DNA of 64,000 bases from Atherix ibis (Eukaryota; Arthropoda; Insecta; Diptera; Athericidae), in NCBI GenBank assembly GCA_958298945.1, contig OY282606.1, forward strand, positions 94,371,696 through 94,435,695. The letters are read 5' to 3'. This document shows positions 12,815-22,816 of this stretch, piece by piece. The first letter of the stretch is position 1. Each line of letters opens with the position of its first letter. Position numbers and translations under genes: made by a program. The notes below the pieces were generated by a model. The model saw only the letters and a program-made list of their open reading frames with translations, did no database searches and was not told where the DNA came from.

Positions 12815-13008
12815 TTATCATAGAATTATTGATATTTTAACAAGACCAATCTGATAAGTCAATGATAAATTATGCAAAAAATCAGCTTATCCAATAACAA
12901 TTGATTTATTTTTTTAAATAATCTCCTTTTAGATTAATACACTTCATCATATTATTTATACCATGCGCGTAACATAGCATATTTTTGCCAACTTCAGAAT
13001 CGGCTATA
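12815..13008. repeat. Copy 2 of the ~190-bp dispersed repeat
   Basis: Matches 9820-10008 from ATTATTGATAT through CTGATAAGTCAATGATAAAT to CAGAATCGGCT. No transposase sequence follows, so it may be a solo end or a deleted copy of the family G mariner. Confidence 0.7.
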
Positions 13009-13124
13009 ACTTAATAATAAATTTTTAAATACAAAAACTATTGACAGTTTTGTTATATAATTTTTTCAACATATTGATCGTAAGAGGTTTATGAAATTGT
13101 TAAAATGTTTTCAATTTTGCTCAA

Positions 13125-13745
13125 ACATTTTTTTTAGAATAATACGAAAGCCCCATTTCATGAAATTTACGATATTTTTCGGCGTAATTATCGTCCATCT
13201 GAGACTGCAATCATGAATTTGGTGGAATAATTTTAGTCAATTGGTTCGGTACAAAACATACCAAGTACAACACGTGTTCGTATAGACCGTTCAGCCGTGA
13301 GTGAAAGTGTTGCAGAGGTTGGAGTTTTATCAGTTTCACGACGTTCTTAACAATAACCACAAGGTAAAAATGTTCACAAGGATTTGGCTCTTAATCCTTT
13401 AAAGGTCCAATTGGTGCTGAAATTAAAGTTATCCGGTTATTTTCAATGTCATCAATTTTTTGATTGGATCATTGGGCATCAGAAAATCCCAGATCAATTA
13501 TTGACTAGCATTCATGATGTGTGTCCCTGTATGGTGCGCTCTCTGGGTCGGGTGCATCATTGGTCCATATTTTTTCGAAAATGAAGCTGATGCTACAATT
13601 ACTGTTAATAAAAAGCGCTACAGAGACATGGTAACAAATTTCTTATGATCATTTTTGATGACATAAATATCGACGACTTGTGGTTTCGACAGGATGGCGC
13701 TGCGTGTGATCCGTAAAATAGAGCCACAATTATGCAAAATTCTGA
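13125..13745 (+). mobile_element. Family E DDE transposon remnant, plus strand
   Basis: Broken frames give, in order, NYRPSETAIMNLVE, HKDLALNPLKVQLVLKL (relatives read HPYKIQLVQEL), FDWIIGHQ, then after frameshifts GCIIGPYFFENEADATITVNKKRYRDMVTNFL and DDLWFRQDGAA. These are the helix-turn-helix and the first half of the catalytic core of the family E transposase. The C-terminal third is absent. Inactive. Confidence 0.7.
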
Positions 13746-14691
13746 TCAAAAATAATTTTTTAAAAAGAATTGATGTCTATCAACATAGTTATGATAAATA
13801 TTGGCCGAAAATTTGATTTTCAGTCATAAATGGTAAAGTCTCTACTACAACATCTTTCAATTAAGAATGATGCAATTTTCATACAAAACGTGTAGTTCAT
13901 TAAAAATTTAAAAAGAGAGTTTTTTATTGCTAGACTCTATATGAAATTCTACAATACATAAAAATAAATTGAACTTGGTATGATAATAATTATAATTTAT
14001 AATAATTAATTTGTAAAAAAAACGATTTTGCTAAAATAAATATTTAAATTGATTGAGGCATTTTTAACCATTTTATTGAAATTAACTTTTCAATTATTTA
14101 AGGAAAAATGAATTCTTCTTAAAGTGAAGAATATTATTTTCAAAATCTCAGTACTAACAACCTTCATATTTGTCATTTCATGATTAATCATGACTTTTCA
14201 TCTTATAGTTGAAAGTATTATTTTTAATTAGCTCATCTTACATTTACCAATGGACAGGTTTTTATTACAATTGTCAGTTGAAATTACATGTCCAATGTAA
14301 TTTTGCACCATAAACCACTATATCTTATGTGAAATTAAATTTGAAATATTTCCTAATAATTTATGAAATTTGTCCACATTCTGCATGCTTAAATATTTTG
14401 TTTTTATAAGAAAATACCAATATTTCATGGGTAAAAATATTATTTTTTTCCGCTGGCTATAATAATTTATTAAATATTATTATTATAAATAATTCGGTTG
14501 ATAAATAAATTTTCACTTTTGGTTTTTTTTGTAAAATTTTAATATAATATATTATTTTAAAAAAATGTCTAAAGATATTTTTTAAAAATTTTTTACGATA
14601 ACATTTATAGAGATACGAGATCGGTTTATCATTTTCAAAAAAGCTGCTTATATTCTTTCTGTTACTTGTGACATTCAAAAGTAACACAAAG

Positions 14692-14766
14692 TTTATTAAT
14701 AATGTGGCATTCGGCCAATATGTCGAGTTCTATGCAGACTATAAGAATAATCATCGAGAAGATAAG
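14692..14766 (+). CDS. Possible internal exon upstream of the divergent RR gene
   Basis: A 25-codon stretch bounded by a pyrimidine-containing acceptor (..AACACAAAG) and a GTAAAT donor, reading [21 protein letters not shown] then REDK. It is phase 0 at both ends, so it could join the phase-0 exon at 18737 (INYSFRYY). Its composition is more protein-like than the flanking DNA. It would sit before an intron of about 4 kb that holds a family B mariner and a family E remnant. The alternative is a chance open stretch; an ATG in another frame at 14702 gives a less convincing peptide. Confidence 0.35.
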
Positions 14767-14790
14767 GTAAATATTAATTTAACTTTAAAA

Positions 14791-14805
14791 CACACACACA
14801 CACAT
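14791..14805. repeat. Short CA microsatellite
   Basis: Seven CA dinucleotides followed by CATACATT. Confidence 0.8.
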
Positions 14806-15820
14806 ACATTAGTAATTATATGAAATAAATTAAAAATAGTTACTGGTATAACATAGATTAATTGTTCACACGGTAAAAACCTATGAAAATAAAATGATAA
14901 ACTTACTTTTAAAATGTGCAAGTACTTAGTTCATTTAGTACGTGATACTGATACCATCAAAAGTCAATTGTTCATTGTCAAAATAAAATTAATCAACAAT
15001 ACTAGACTTACCACCATCAATAAGAGTATTTTAATTAATTTCAAAATTATGCAACTGAAATTTTTTGGTGCAAATATCACTTTTCACTCGTACTTATACG
15101 TACATACACGTATATAAATTGTTTATTCTTCCAAGGTAAATAAATGAATTTATTTGGGAAGTATTGTAAATGTTTCATTACCTATTTGCAAACAAAATTA
15201 TTATGAGTTTTAAATGAATAAATATATATTGTGTCATAAGTAAATTTGCATTTTTTGTTTTGTTATTGTGAACTATTGATGATTGCTTACGTAAACAAAA
15301 TCGATTAACCTTCAATTATAAACTGCAAAATAAATTAGTAAATTATGCTGACAACAAATAAAGTTTATGTTTTGAAAAATTCCATATTATTATAAATAAG
15401 AAAATATATAATTATCATCTGTTCCTTGATTGAAATCAGATTTTATCTTCTTTAAAATGTTGACAAAATTATAAATTCGTATAATTTATATTAAATTGAA
15501 TGAGTATTTATCAATTATATATAAAATTTTATGCTGTTTTGCAGTACTTTGAAAATAATTACATTTTAAACAAGTTATCGATAAAATAAAATAAATAAAT
15601 TTGTTTTTATATTAATTTAATTACAATACTTACTATGCAATTGATTAAACATTCAGAATTAATCGTAGACAAGCAGATTAAGTTTGAATAAAAAAAGTTA
15701 ATATGATTCGTATAAATATTATTTAATAATTCATTTCCTATTTAAACTGGATTAAATTAGATTTACTAAAGAATTCTATTATTTTTAAATTAATATTATT
15801 TAGAATTCTAAGAGAGTATG

Positions 15821-16934
15821 CGAGCTCTGTTCAAAAAGTATCGCGAATTTTGTGTTTTTTCAAAAATTATTTATTTGTTCATGAATATCTATTTTGTTCC
15901 CTTCAAAATAATCCTCACCAGATATTAAACACTTCAAAAAATCATTTTTTGTGATCTTGTTCAGCTCCTCTATCGATGCCGTCATTATCTCCTCAATCGT
16001 AGCGTAGCGTCGTCCTTTCATGGGGCTCTTCAATTTCTGGAACAAGAAAAAACAACACAGGGGGCCAGATTTGGAGAATACGGTGGCTGCGGCATTATTA
16101 GTGTATTGTTTTTGGCCAAAAATTCGCGCACAAGCAACGATGTGTGAGCAGGGGCGTTATCATGGTGCAAAAGCCAATTTTTGTTCTTCCACAAATCCGG
16201 GCGTTTCTGACGGACTGCTTCGCGCAACTTGCGCATAACTTGCAGGTAATATTCCTTATTGACCGTTCTACCCTGTGGCAAGAACTCATGATGCATCACG
16301 CCTCTACAAACTAAGAAAACTGTAAGCAAAACTTTCACATTCGACCGAACTTGGCGCGCTTTTTTCGGTCTTGGCTGTTGCGGCAGCTTCCATTGGGATT
16401 ATCGACCTTTGGTTTCCACGTCATAACCATAAGCCCATGATTCGTCACCAGTTATGAGCCTCTCGAGAAAATTTGGGTCATGGCAGATGGAGCCCAACAG
16501 CTCCTTAGCAATGTTAATGCGATGCTGTTTTTGGTCGAAATTGAGCAATTTTGCTCGTCTCACGCTCAAATCATTGGTAAAAATCGAATGGTACGAGCAA
16601 ATCGATGTGTTTAGGTCCTCAGAAACTTCTCTAATGGTGATTCGACAATTGGCCAATACTATTTCCTTCACTTCATCAATGTTTTCGTCTGTTGTTGACG
16701 TGCTCGGGCGTCCTACACGCTTTTCGTCGTTCACATCTTCTCGGTTCTCTGAGAACATTTTGTATCACCGATAAACGTTGCTTCGGTCCGCGCAATTAAT
16801 TTTGTTTTTCACACAAAATTTGATACAGATTCTTTGATCCATTTTTTGGAATGGGCAAAAATCGAAGACGAGCCAAAACACGTGTAAGCAAAGCAGCTGT
16901 CAAAAATTAACTGAACACTTAAAATGGCCGAACT
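15821..16934 (-). mobile_element. Mariner family B, copy 1 (5' end missing)
   Basis: The 3' terminus of family B (CGAGCTCTGTTCAAAAAGTA; other copies read CGAGGTCTGTTC) is at 15821. Homology on the minus strand stops after ATGGCCGAACTT at about 16934, so roughly 110 bp of the 5' terminus present in other copies is missing. Two internal deletions are visible, one in the C-terminal region near 15928 and one in the N-terminal region near 16790. Confidence 0.85.
15862..16842 (-). pseudogene. Mariner family B transposase remnant
   Basis: On the minus strand the ATG at 16842 begins MDQRICIKFCVKNKIN and then runs into an internal deletion. The next frame (16758-16399) carries FSENREDVNDEKRVGRPS and LITGDESWAYGYDVETKGR, with the first catalytic Asp in GDESW, and ends in a stop. 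Another frame (16338-16030) carries MHHEFLPQGRTVNKEYY and LLHHDNAPAHTSLLVREFL, then PPYSPNLAPCVVF, where relatives have SPDLAPCDFF; the third catalytic Asp is lost. The C-terminal block MKGRRYATIEEIMTAS follows at 16018-15970. Confidence 0.83.
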
Positions 16935-17189
16935 TTATCTTTTGAATGCATTAAAAAAATATTTTTTTCAATATTTCATCTGGTTATATACATAAGAAAA
17001 AGTCAAATTAAATTTTATTTTGTTTCTTTTGATTTGTAAAATTCCAAAATTATTATACATTTATAAAATAATCGGCATATTTAAATTAATAATGGATGAA
17101 AATAAAAACTAGTCAGCCACAGTGGTTATTTTAGAGGGTAAGTCATCTCTAAATCAAAGAAAAATCCCATAGCATAAGCTGTCATAAAA

Positions 17190-17750
17190 AAATTTTACTG
17201 CAAAAAAAAGTTTAATCTAATACAATTAAGTTCAAAAAATAATATTATTAGTGTAACCAGCACGACCCATTTTGCAGTCTTGCATTCGAACATAGAACAT
17301 AGTTTCAATGACTTTTCCCAATAAAAGTAGATTAGCGGCCCAATTTCTTGACAAATATTGTTCTTTAAGTCTTGAATTGTTCTTGGATAATTGGAATACA
17401 CTTTTTTAGTATAAATAGCAAAACCTTGGCGGATAATTCACAGCAGTATTTCGATCAACCGATGTTTTGCTTTGTTGTAGGGCTCATAGCCTTGTTGAAA
17501 CCAAAGTTTATTTACATTCAATTTATCCAATTTCGGCTACAAAAAGTTCATTAACATTGACCTCATAACAAGCATTTTCGAAGAAGAACGACTCAATGCC
17601 TCAACCAGACCATTAACTGCACGAAACAGTGACTTTTTTCAGATGTTCATTTTTGACATAAGGGTTTTCAGAGCCCCAGATACAAAAATTTTGTTTATTA
17701 ATGTAATGATTAAAATGCGTTGTCATCGCTTCTTTAGTAAATTTTAATGA
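17190..17750 (-). mobile_element. Family E DDE transposon remnant
   Basis: Antisense reading from 17750 down gives NHYINKQNFCIWGSENPYV, HLKKVTVS, ESFFFENACYEVNVN and, after frame breaks, VYSNYPRTIQDLKNNICQEIG with a degenerate end. These match the order seen in the other family E copies. The SCDLTPLDF block has been lost to deletion. It lies in the presumed intron upstream of the RR exon at 18737. Confidence 0.7.
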
Positions 17751-18736
17751 TTAAAATGAGTTATCCTATTATTAATGATTCAATCACTTAAATTATACTC
17801 GTACTATTTTTTACTTGATGCTGTAAAAAAAAATTATGACATGTGTGTTTTTTAATAGATATTTTGAAAGTTCAAATAAAAATCAATCCTACAATATACA
17901 AGCCGTTTGGAAAATAAATATTATAATTAATGTATACTCAATACAGTAATTTATATTTATGTCAAAAATTTTAGACAAAATTCTTATTTTGAAAAATATA
18001 AATCCACTATTAGCAAAATTGATATATTCCTCCAAAAGCATATAAAATTAAATATTTTTTCTATTCATATCGATTCTAAGAATAAATTTTTACAAATTTA
18101 AAACTTAAGTCAAGTTAAAATATTCCAATGGCTAAAAAGGTATCTAAATTGTTTGCATATGAATTGTTTTCATAAGCACTTGTAATTATTATAAGTACAA
18201 TTAATTTTCTATGTCATGGATAGTGCCACAAGCGGCTAGGAATATGAACTTAAAAAGTCATATTAGAAAGTTCTATACAACTCTAACCACAATCGAATGA
18301 TACTATAAGACTATCTAGTTATATAGTAACAAATTTATGAATAACTAATTAAAATACAATATTTAAAAAATTATGCAAATGGGCTTTTGGTATACAGTAA
18401 ATTGATTTAAAATATGATAATTGACATCTGCTCCAAATAAGTAAGATATTCATTCAAAGAATTAAAAATATGTAATATATTTGTAGATTTTGAATATCAA
18501 ACTAATGCCATATAAATAAATATTTAACTGGTATCTAGAATATTTTCTATTTGTATATTTCGAATTTAAACAATAGATTATTATTTATTTAATACTTTCT
18601 TTCCAATTTAACTTGTCATTTAATTATTTAAAAAAGTGTATTTTATTCAATCTACAATATAATTGCTGTAAAAAGAAAACTAATATAAATAGCTTAATGA
18701 AGGGTTATTTTAAATCTCAATCGTTTCATTTGTCAG

Positions 18737-18929
18737 ATAAATTACTCATTTCGATACTACATCGATCATCCAGCTTCAGGTGTGACGCTTGACCATTGGG
18801 AAGGCCGACGAGGATCTTATGTGACTGGACAATATGGGCTAGTCGAACCCGGTGGCTATGTAAGAAATGTTCGATATGAAGTAAACGGAAATGATGGATT
18901 TAGAACTGCAGTAAGAACAAGAACACCAG
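18737..18929 (+). CDS. Divergent RR chitin-binding cuticular protein, penultimate exon (partial gene)
   Basis: Exon bounded by acceptor TTTGTCAG (18736) and donor GTAAAT (18930). It encodes [50 protein letters not shown] and AVRTRTPG. The Y-F-Y start, the G-SYxxxxPxG turn and the V-Y-xxxxxGF-A end follow the Rebers-Riddiford (Chitin_bind_4) pattern, so the product is expected to be secreted and to bind chitin in cuticle. It differs strongly from the five RR-2 genes in this window. The exon starts in phase 0 and ends in phase 1. The signal-peptide exon is not identified; the phase-0 segment at 14692-14766 is a candidate upstream exon. Confidence 0.75.
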
Positions 18930-19058
18930 GTAAATTATGTTTACATATTTTAGGTAAATTAAACAAAGCAAATAATATAAATTGTTAAAATTTACTACCC
19001 AAAAAAAAGTAATCTTATATAATATTAATTTTTATATAATGTTTTTTTTTTCTTACAG

Positions 19059-19147
19059 GAAGTCAAATGCATCAATTCTTCCACAATATACGATCACAGC
19101 CAAAAGAACCTTTTAAACATAAAACACCTGTTGCATTGATACAATAA
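19059..19147 (+). CDS. Divergent RR cuticular protein, last exon
   Basis: Joined to the preceding exon through a 129-bp intron with a strong polypyrimidine tract and TTACAG acceptor. The phase-1 junction completes a glycine, and the exon reads SQMHQFFHNIRSQPKEPFKH and a short tail to TAA at 19145-19147. The C-terminal tail is short and basic, without the His/Gly repeats of the RR-2 array. Confidence 0.72.
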
Positions 19148-19155
19148 TAAATAAA
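19146..19155 (+). terminator. Polyadenylation signals of the divergent RR gene
   Basis: Two overlapping AATAAA hexamers begin at 19146 and 19150, directly at the stop codon. Confidence 0.55.
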
Positions 19156-20588
19156 GCAAATGGGGCTAAAAAAAAACTAAATTTTTATGTGCAATAATAG
19201 TATAAAATTGTACTTTCATCAACAGATACTCGTATATATTCAATAGATTCGGAAAATAATCATTTGTATACATAAAATAAAACTAAAATAAAGATAACGT
19301 AACAAATTACTGAAACAAATGTTCAACGTTCTTGAAATAAATCCATTATATTTAATATATTGAAAAACTAACCTTTTATTGTTCAAAATTTATTTTTATT
19401 AATTAATTTAATCATTTACAAACTAATAAAACTTATTTGAAGTTCATTGTCATAGTAACACAAACTCCTTTATGGTCATAATTATTTTCAAAGTCCAATT
19501 TACAATCTATAATTTGAGATTATTATTTGCCATTAAGCTTGATCAAAGATAATCTATCTCTTGTAATTGATGTAAATCAACATATACGACTAATATGGCA
19601 ATCGTATTAAGTATATACATTATATATACTTCATTCTAAGAGCTTTTGATATACATGGTGGGACATGAATTCCATTGAGCAAAAGCTTTTATTTCTCAAA
19701 TTTGTTTAAATCAAGTTTCAGTAACTTACGGCTTACTTGAAAAGCATTTCTCATAAAGCTCTGCATTCAATGAGCATCGGCGGAACTGATCATTATTTGA
19801 AATAAAAGAGAACTTATTTTAGTACAAAAAAGCTTTATAAACTAGGCAATATTAATTGCGCCTAAATTTATAGAAAACATTTTTAACGTCTTTAGTAGCA
19901 TTTTCTATTTGAACATTGATTCTTCTTATTAAAAAGTATTTTTATATATGTTATTTTTCAAATATGATAAAAACAATTTAATTTAAAATTGTAAAATAAA
20001 TTTTTGTTAAAATATTAATAATTTCGAATTTAAAATGAATAAAAACAGATCTGGTTGAAAAAGTTTCATAAACAGACTGTTACAAATCAATCAATAGAAA
20101 ATATTTTACACAAGCTTCCGCGTAACATAACGGATTTGCATCAATGGCTATAAATAAATATATTTTACAATAATTAAATAATTAATTCATATCAATATGT
20201 TATGAGAAGGTACTTCTCAATCAAATGCACTTTTAATCGATATATTTGATTGAATATGCTTAAATAAAAGAGAGAATTTGAGATATATTGTACTAATATT
20301 TTTATACACAAAGTAAAATTGTAACATTATGCAAAAAATTTAAATTAAACTTTGAAGAAGTAGTAAAGTTTTAAAATACAAGTATTGTATAAATATACTA
20401 AGGTTCGACACATAGCTTCAAAATTTGGATTTTTTAAAAATTATTTATAGTTCCCCTTAATTAAATTCAAGAAAATATGATTAAAAAAAAAATATTTTTT
20501 AAGAACTCCAAATTTTGAAGCTATTTGAAAGTAAAAGTGGCTGATAATTCAATAATTAATATTTTCAATAAAAGCTTTCTAGAATATA
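19156..20588. other. AT-rich spacer, no gene seen
   Basis: I see no exon, promoter pair or transposon motif in this AT-rich stretch between the RR gene and the Tc1 element. Confidence 0.5.
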
Positions 20589-20615
20589 CACTTGCGGACA
20601 GATAATTAGAAACGA
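20589..20615 (+). repeat. Tc1-like left terminal inverted repeat (outer)
   Basis: Identical over 27 bases to the complement of 22231-22257; divergence begins at the 28th base. Confidence 0.92.
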
Positions 20616-20810
20616 TTCAAAAATTATTTTTTTTGGAATTCGTATCAGATTTTCGGGTATAAAATTGCAGCAAAATAGTACGGTTTTTTTTTGCTGTAAT
20701 ATTCTGCATTGTTCTATAAATAGAATTTGATGAAATTTTTTTTATATAATGTATGCAACGGTAATTATTGGAATGATATTAATTTCATTCTTAATACTTT
20801 GCCATAGAGT

Positions 20811-20830
20811 GTGGACGTATAATTAGAACC
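20811..20830 (+). repeat. Tc1-like left inner direct repeat
   Basis: GTGGACGTATAATTAGAACC resembles the outer terminus core GCGGACAGATAATTAGAAAC in the same orientation. It probably serves as an inner transposase-binding site. Confidence 0.7.
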
Positions 20831-20934
20831 AGTGTTTTGAATTAAGTGTAATATTTTTGAATTTTTATTATGTAATAAAGTTATGTTATATTATGCTACA
20901 AACTCATTCGAAATTATGTAAAATTAGGTAAATA

Positions 20935-21960
20935 ATGGGAAAACGAAGAAGCTGCACACCAGAATTTAGGCAACTAATAATAAATAAATATGCGATGAAA
21001 AATTCCTCAATGGCAACTGTTGCGAAGGACTTGGGATGTTCAAAAAAAATGGTTTTTACAGCTATAAAAACGTATACCAGCACTGGCTCATGCAACAACA
21101 AAATTAGGAGAAAACGGAGTCGAAAAACAACCAAAAGAGAAGATAGGTTGATTTTGCGGGCGAGTAAAGCTGACCCATTTTTGACGGCCAACAAAATTAA
21201 GGAGTCCTTGTCAAGTCAATTGACAAATAAATTGTCGGACAGGACCGTTAGACGTCGACTGGGTGAATCTGGTTTGCGTGGGTGCGTGGCTAAGAAAAAG
21301 CCACTTGTTTCGGCGATAAATAAAAAGCGCAGATTATGCTTCGCCAAAACTCACAAGGACAAACCGATTGGATTTTGGAAAAAAGTGTTGTGGAGCGATG
21401 AATCCAAGTTTTGCATGTTTGGGTCCGATGGTAAGGTTTATGTCCGTCGCCCCAAAAACCAAGAAATAAACCCCAACTACACACAAAAAACAATTAAACA
21501 TGGAGGTGGTAGTGTTATGGTTTGGGGAGCGTTTTCGTGGTATGGCGTTGGTCCACTACACCGTATTGATGGACGCATGGACCAACATGTGTACAAAAAT
21601 ATATTGGTAAATGTTATGGAGCCTTACGCGTTTGAAAATATGCCCATTACGTATACGTTTCAACAGGATAATGATCCTAAACACACTTCACGCCTAGTGA
21701 AGAGTTGGTTTATGGACGAAAAAGTAGACGTAATGGAGTGGCCAGCGCAAAGTCCTGACCTTAATCCTATCGAAAATCTGTGGGGGGATGTTAAGAGAGG
21801 ATTAAGGACCAGGACTTCCAAGAACGCAACCGACCTTTTTAACAATATAAAGGATATATGGGATAACATCCCCATTAGCAGAGTGCAACAGCTAATTTAC
21901 AGTATGCCAAGGCGTTGTTTGGCAGTTATAAAAAATAAAGGATATCCAACAAAATATTAG
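20935..21960 (+). CDS. Tc1-like transposase, intact, 341 aa
   Basis: An uninterrupted DD34E transposase that would cut and paste the element at TA sites. The N-terminal paired-like DNA-binding region (about residues 1-120) includes FRQLIINKYAMKNSSMATVA, a basic KIRRKRSRKTTKRE hinge and a second helix-turn-helix (TANKIKESL..SDRTVRRRL). The catalytic domain has the first Asp in LWSDESKFCMFG (about residue 154), a GGGSVMVWGAF glycine box, the second Asp in FQQDNDPKHTSR and the Glu in SPDLNPIENLWGDVK. The spacing of the last two fits DD34E. The length is typical of Tc1 transposases. ATG at 20935 is the first in frame and the coding region is centred between the termini. Nothing is visibly missing. 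Confidence 0.93.
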   Translation: MGKRRSCTPEFRQLIINKYAMKNSSMATVAKDLGCSKKMVFTAIKTYTSTGSCNNKIRRKRSRKTTKREDRLILRASKADPFLTANKIKESLSSQLTNKLSDRTVRRRLGESGLRGCVAKKKPLVSAINKKRRLCFAKTHKDKPIGFWKKVLWSDESKFCMFGSDGKVYVRRPKNQEINPNYTQKTIKHGGGSVMVWGAFSWYGVGPLHRIDGRMDQHVYKNILVNVMEPYAFENMPITYTFQQDNDPKHTSRLVKSWFMDEKVDVMEWPAQSPDLNPIENLWGDVKRGLRTRTSKNATDLFNNIKDIWDNIPISRVQQLIYSMPRRCLAVIKNKGYPTKY

Positions 21961-22037
21961 TAATTTGCAATAGATATCCTTATTTAAAATTTTATTTTTT
22001 TTATCTAATTCATATGTATAATACACTTTTAATATTA

Positions 22038-22056
22038 AGTTTCTAATTATATGACC
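22038..22056 (-). repeat. Tc1-like right inner direct repeat
   Basis: On the minus strand this reads GGTCATATAATTAGAAACTT, matching the core of the outer terminus; it mirrors the left inner repeat. Confidence 0.65.
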
Positions 22057-22230
22057 AGGCAATGAAGCGCCATTTTTGTTTTATATCAATAGCGCAATAC
22101 ATTTTTTTGAAAAAAATTTGTTTTATTAATCATTATTATTAAATATTAATTTATTAAATTAAAAAGTCTTTGTTTTTCAATTTCCGTGAAGTCATTCAGA
22201 TTTTACGAAGGATTTACTAAAAAAAACTTG

Positions 22231-22257
22231 TCGTTTCTAATTATCTGTCCGCAAGTG
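22231..22257 (-). repeat. Tc1-like right terminal inverted repeat (outer)
   Basis: Perfect 27-bp complement of the left terminus, followed by TA. Confidence 0.92.
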
Positions 22258-22713
22258 TATGATATATTAATTAAAAATATCGATAAAAGCTTTCTCGAAT
22301 TTATTTTTGAGGTAATATTATTAATATAATACCCTCAAAAATATATTCTAGAAAACTATTAAACAATATTTTTTTAATAATTAGTATAAAATCTAATTTG
22401 GTTAACCTCGTAATTTGGTATAAAATTAATTATTCAATTTGTCGGTTGAAAAGTAAAAAAAAAAAATATTTTCTATATTTTTCATTGCATTATTTGTGCT
22501 ATTTTGCGTGAATAATACCATTATACAAATAACGATCAAAAGACTAATTACAGGACCTGATCTTTTTGAGGTAATTTTTGAAGACTCTTTTGCACATTTA
22601 CTGACATTTTCGGAATTACTTTAAATGATGTTAGTTTAAAAATAGTCTATAATTGGAAGATTTACGTTGAAGTGATATTTTACTTTGTTTAATTTTACGA
22701 CCAAATCTCAAAA

Positions 22714-22801
22714 TTAGGCGTCCTGGAAGCGCACAATAAAGCTAAACAAATTGTTAGCTTCAATGTAAATCTTAGGCGTCTTGGAAGCGCACAATAAAGC
22801 T
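22714..22801 (+). repeat. 30-bp direct repeat, two copies 58 bp apart
   Basis: TTAGGCGTCCTGGAAGCGCA continuing through CAATAAAGCT occurs at 22714-22743 and, with one change, at 22772-22801. Confidence 0.85.
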
Positions 22802-22816
22802 TGTAATACGCTCTTA

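Larger units (their letters stand above)
20589..22257 (+). mobile_element. Full-length Tc1-like element with IR/DR ends, 1669 bp
   Basis: Perfect 27-bp terminal inverted repeats starting CACTTGCGGACAGATAATTA (20589-20615 and 22231-22257), flanked by TA at 20587-20588 and 22258-22259. Each end carries a second, imperfect copy of the repeat about 200-220 bp inside (GTGGACGTATAATTAGAACC at 20811-20830; its complement around 22038-22056). This is the IR/DR arrangement of some Tc1-family elements. The single transposase gene is intact, so this copy may be autonomous and recent. Confidence 0.93.
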
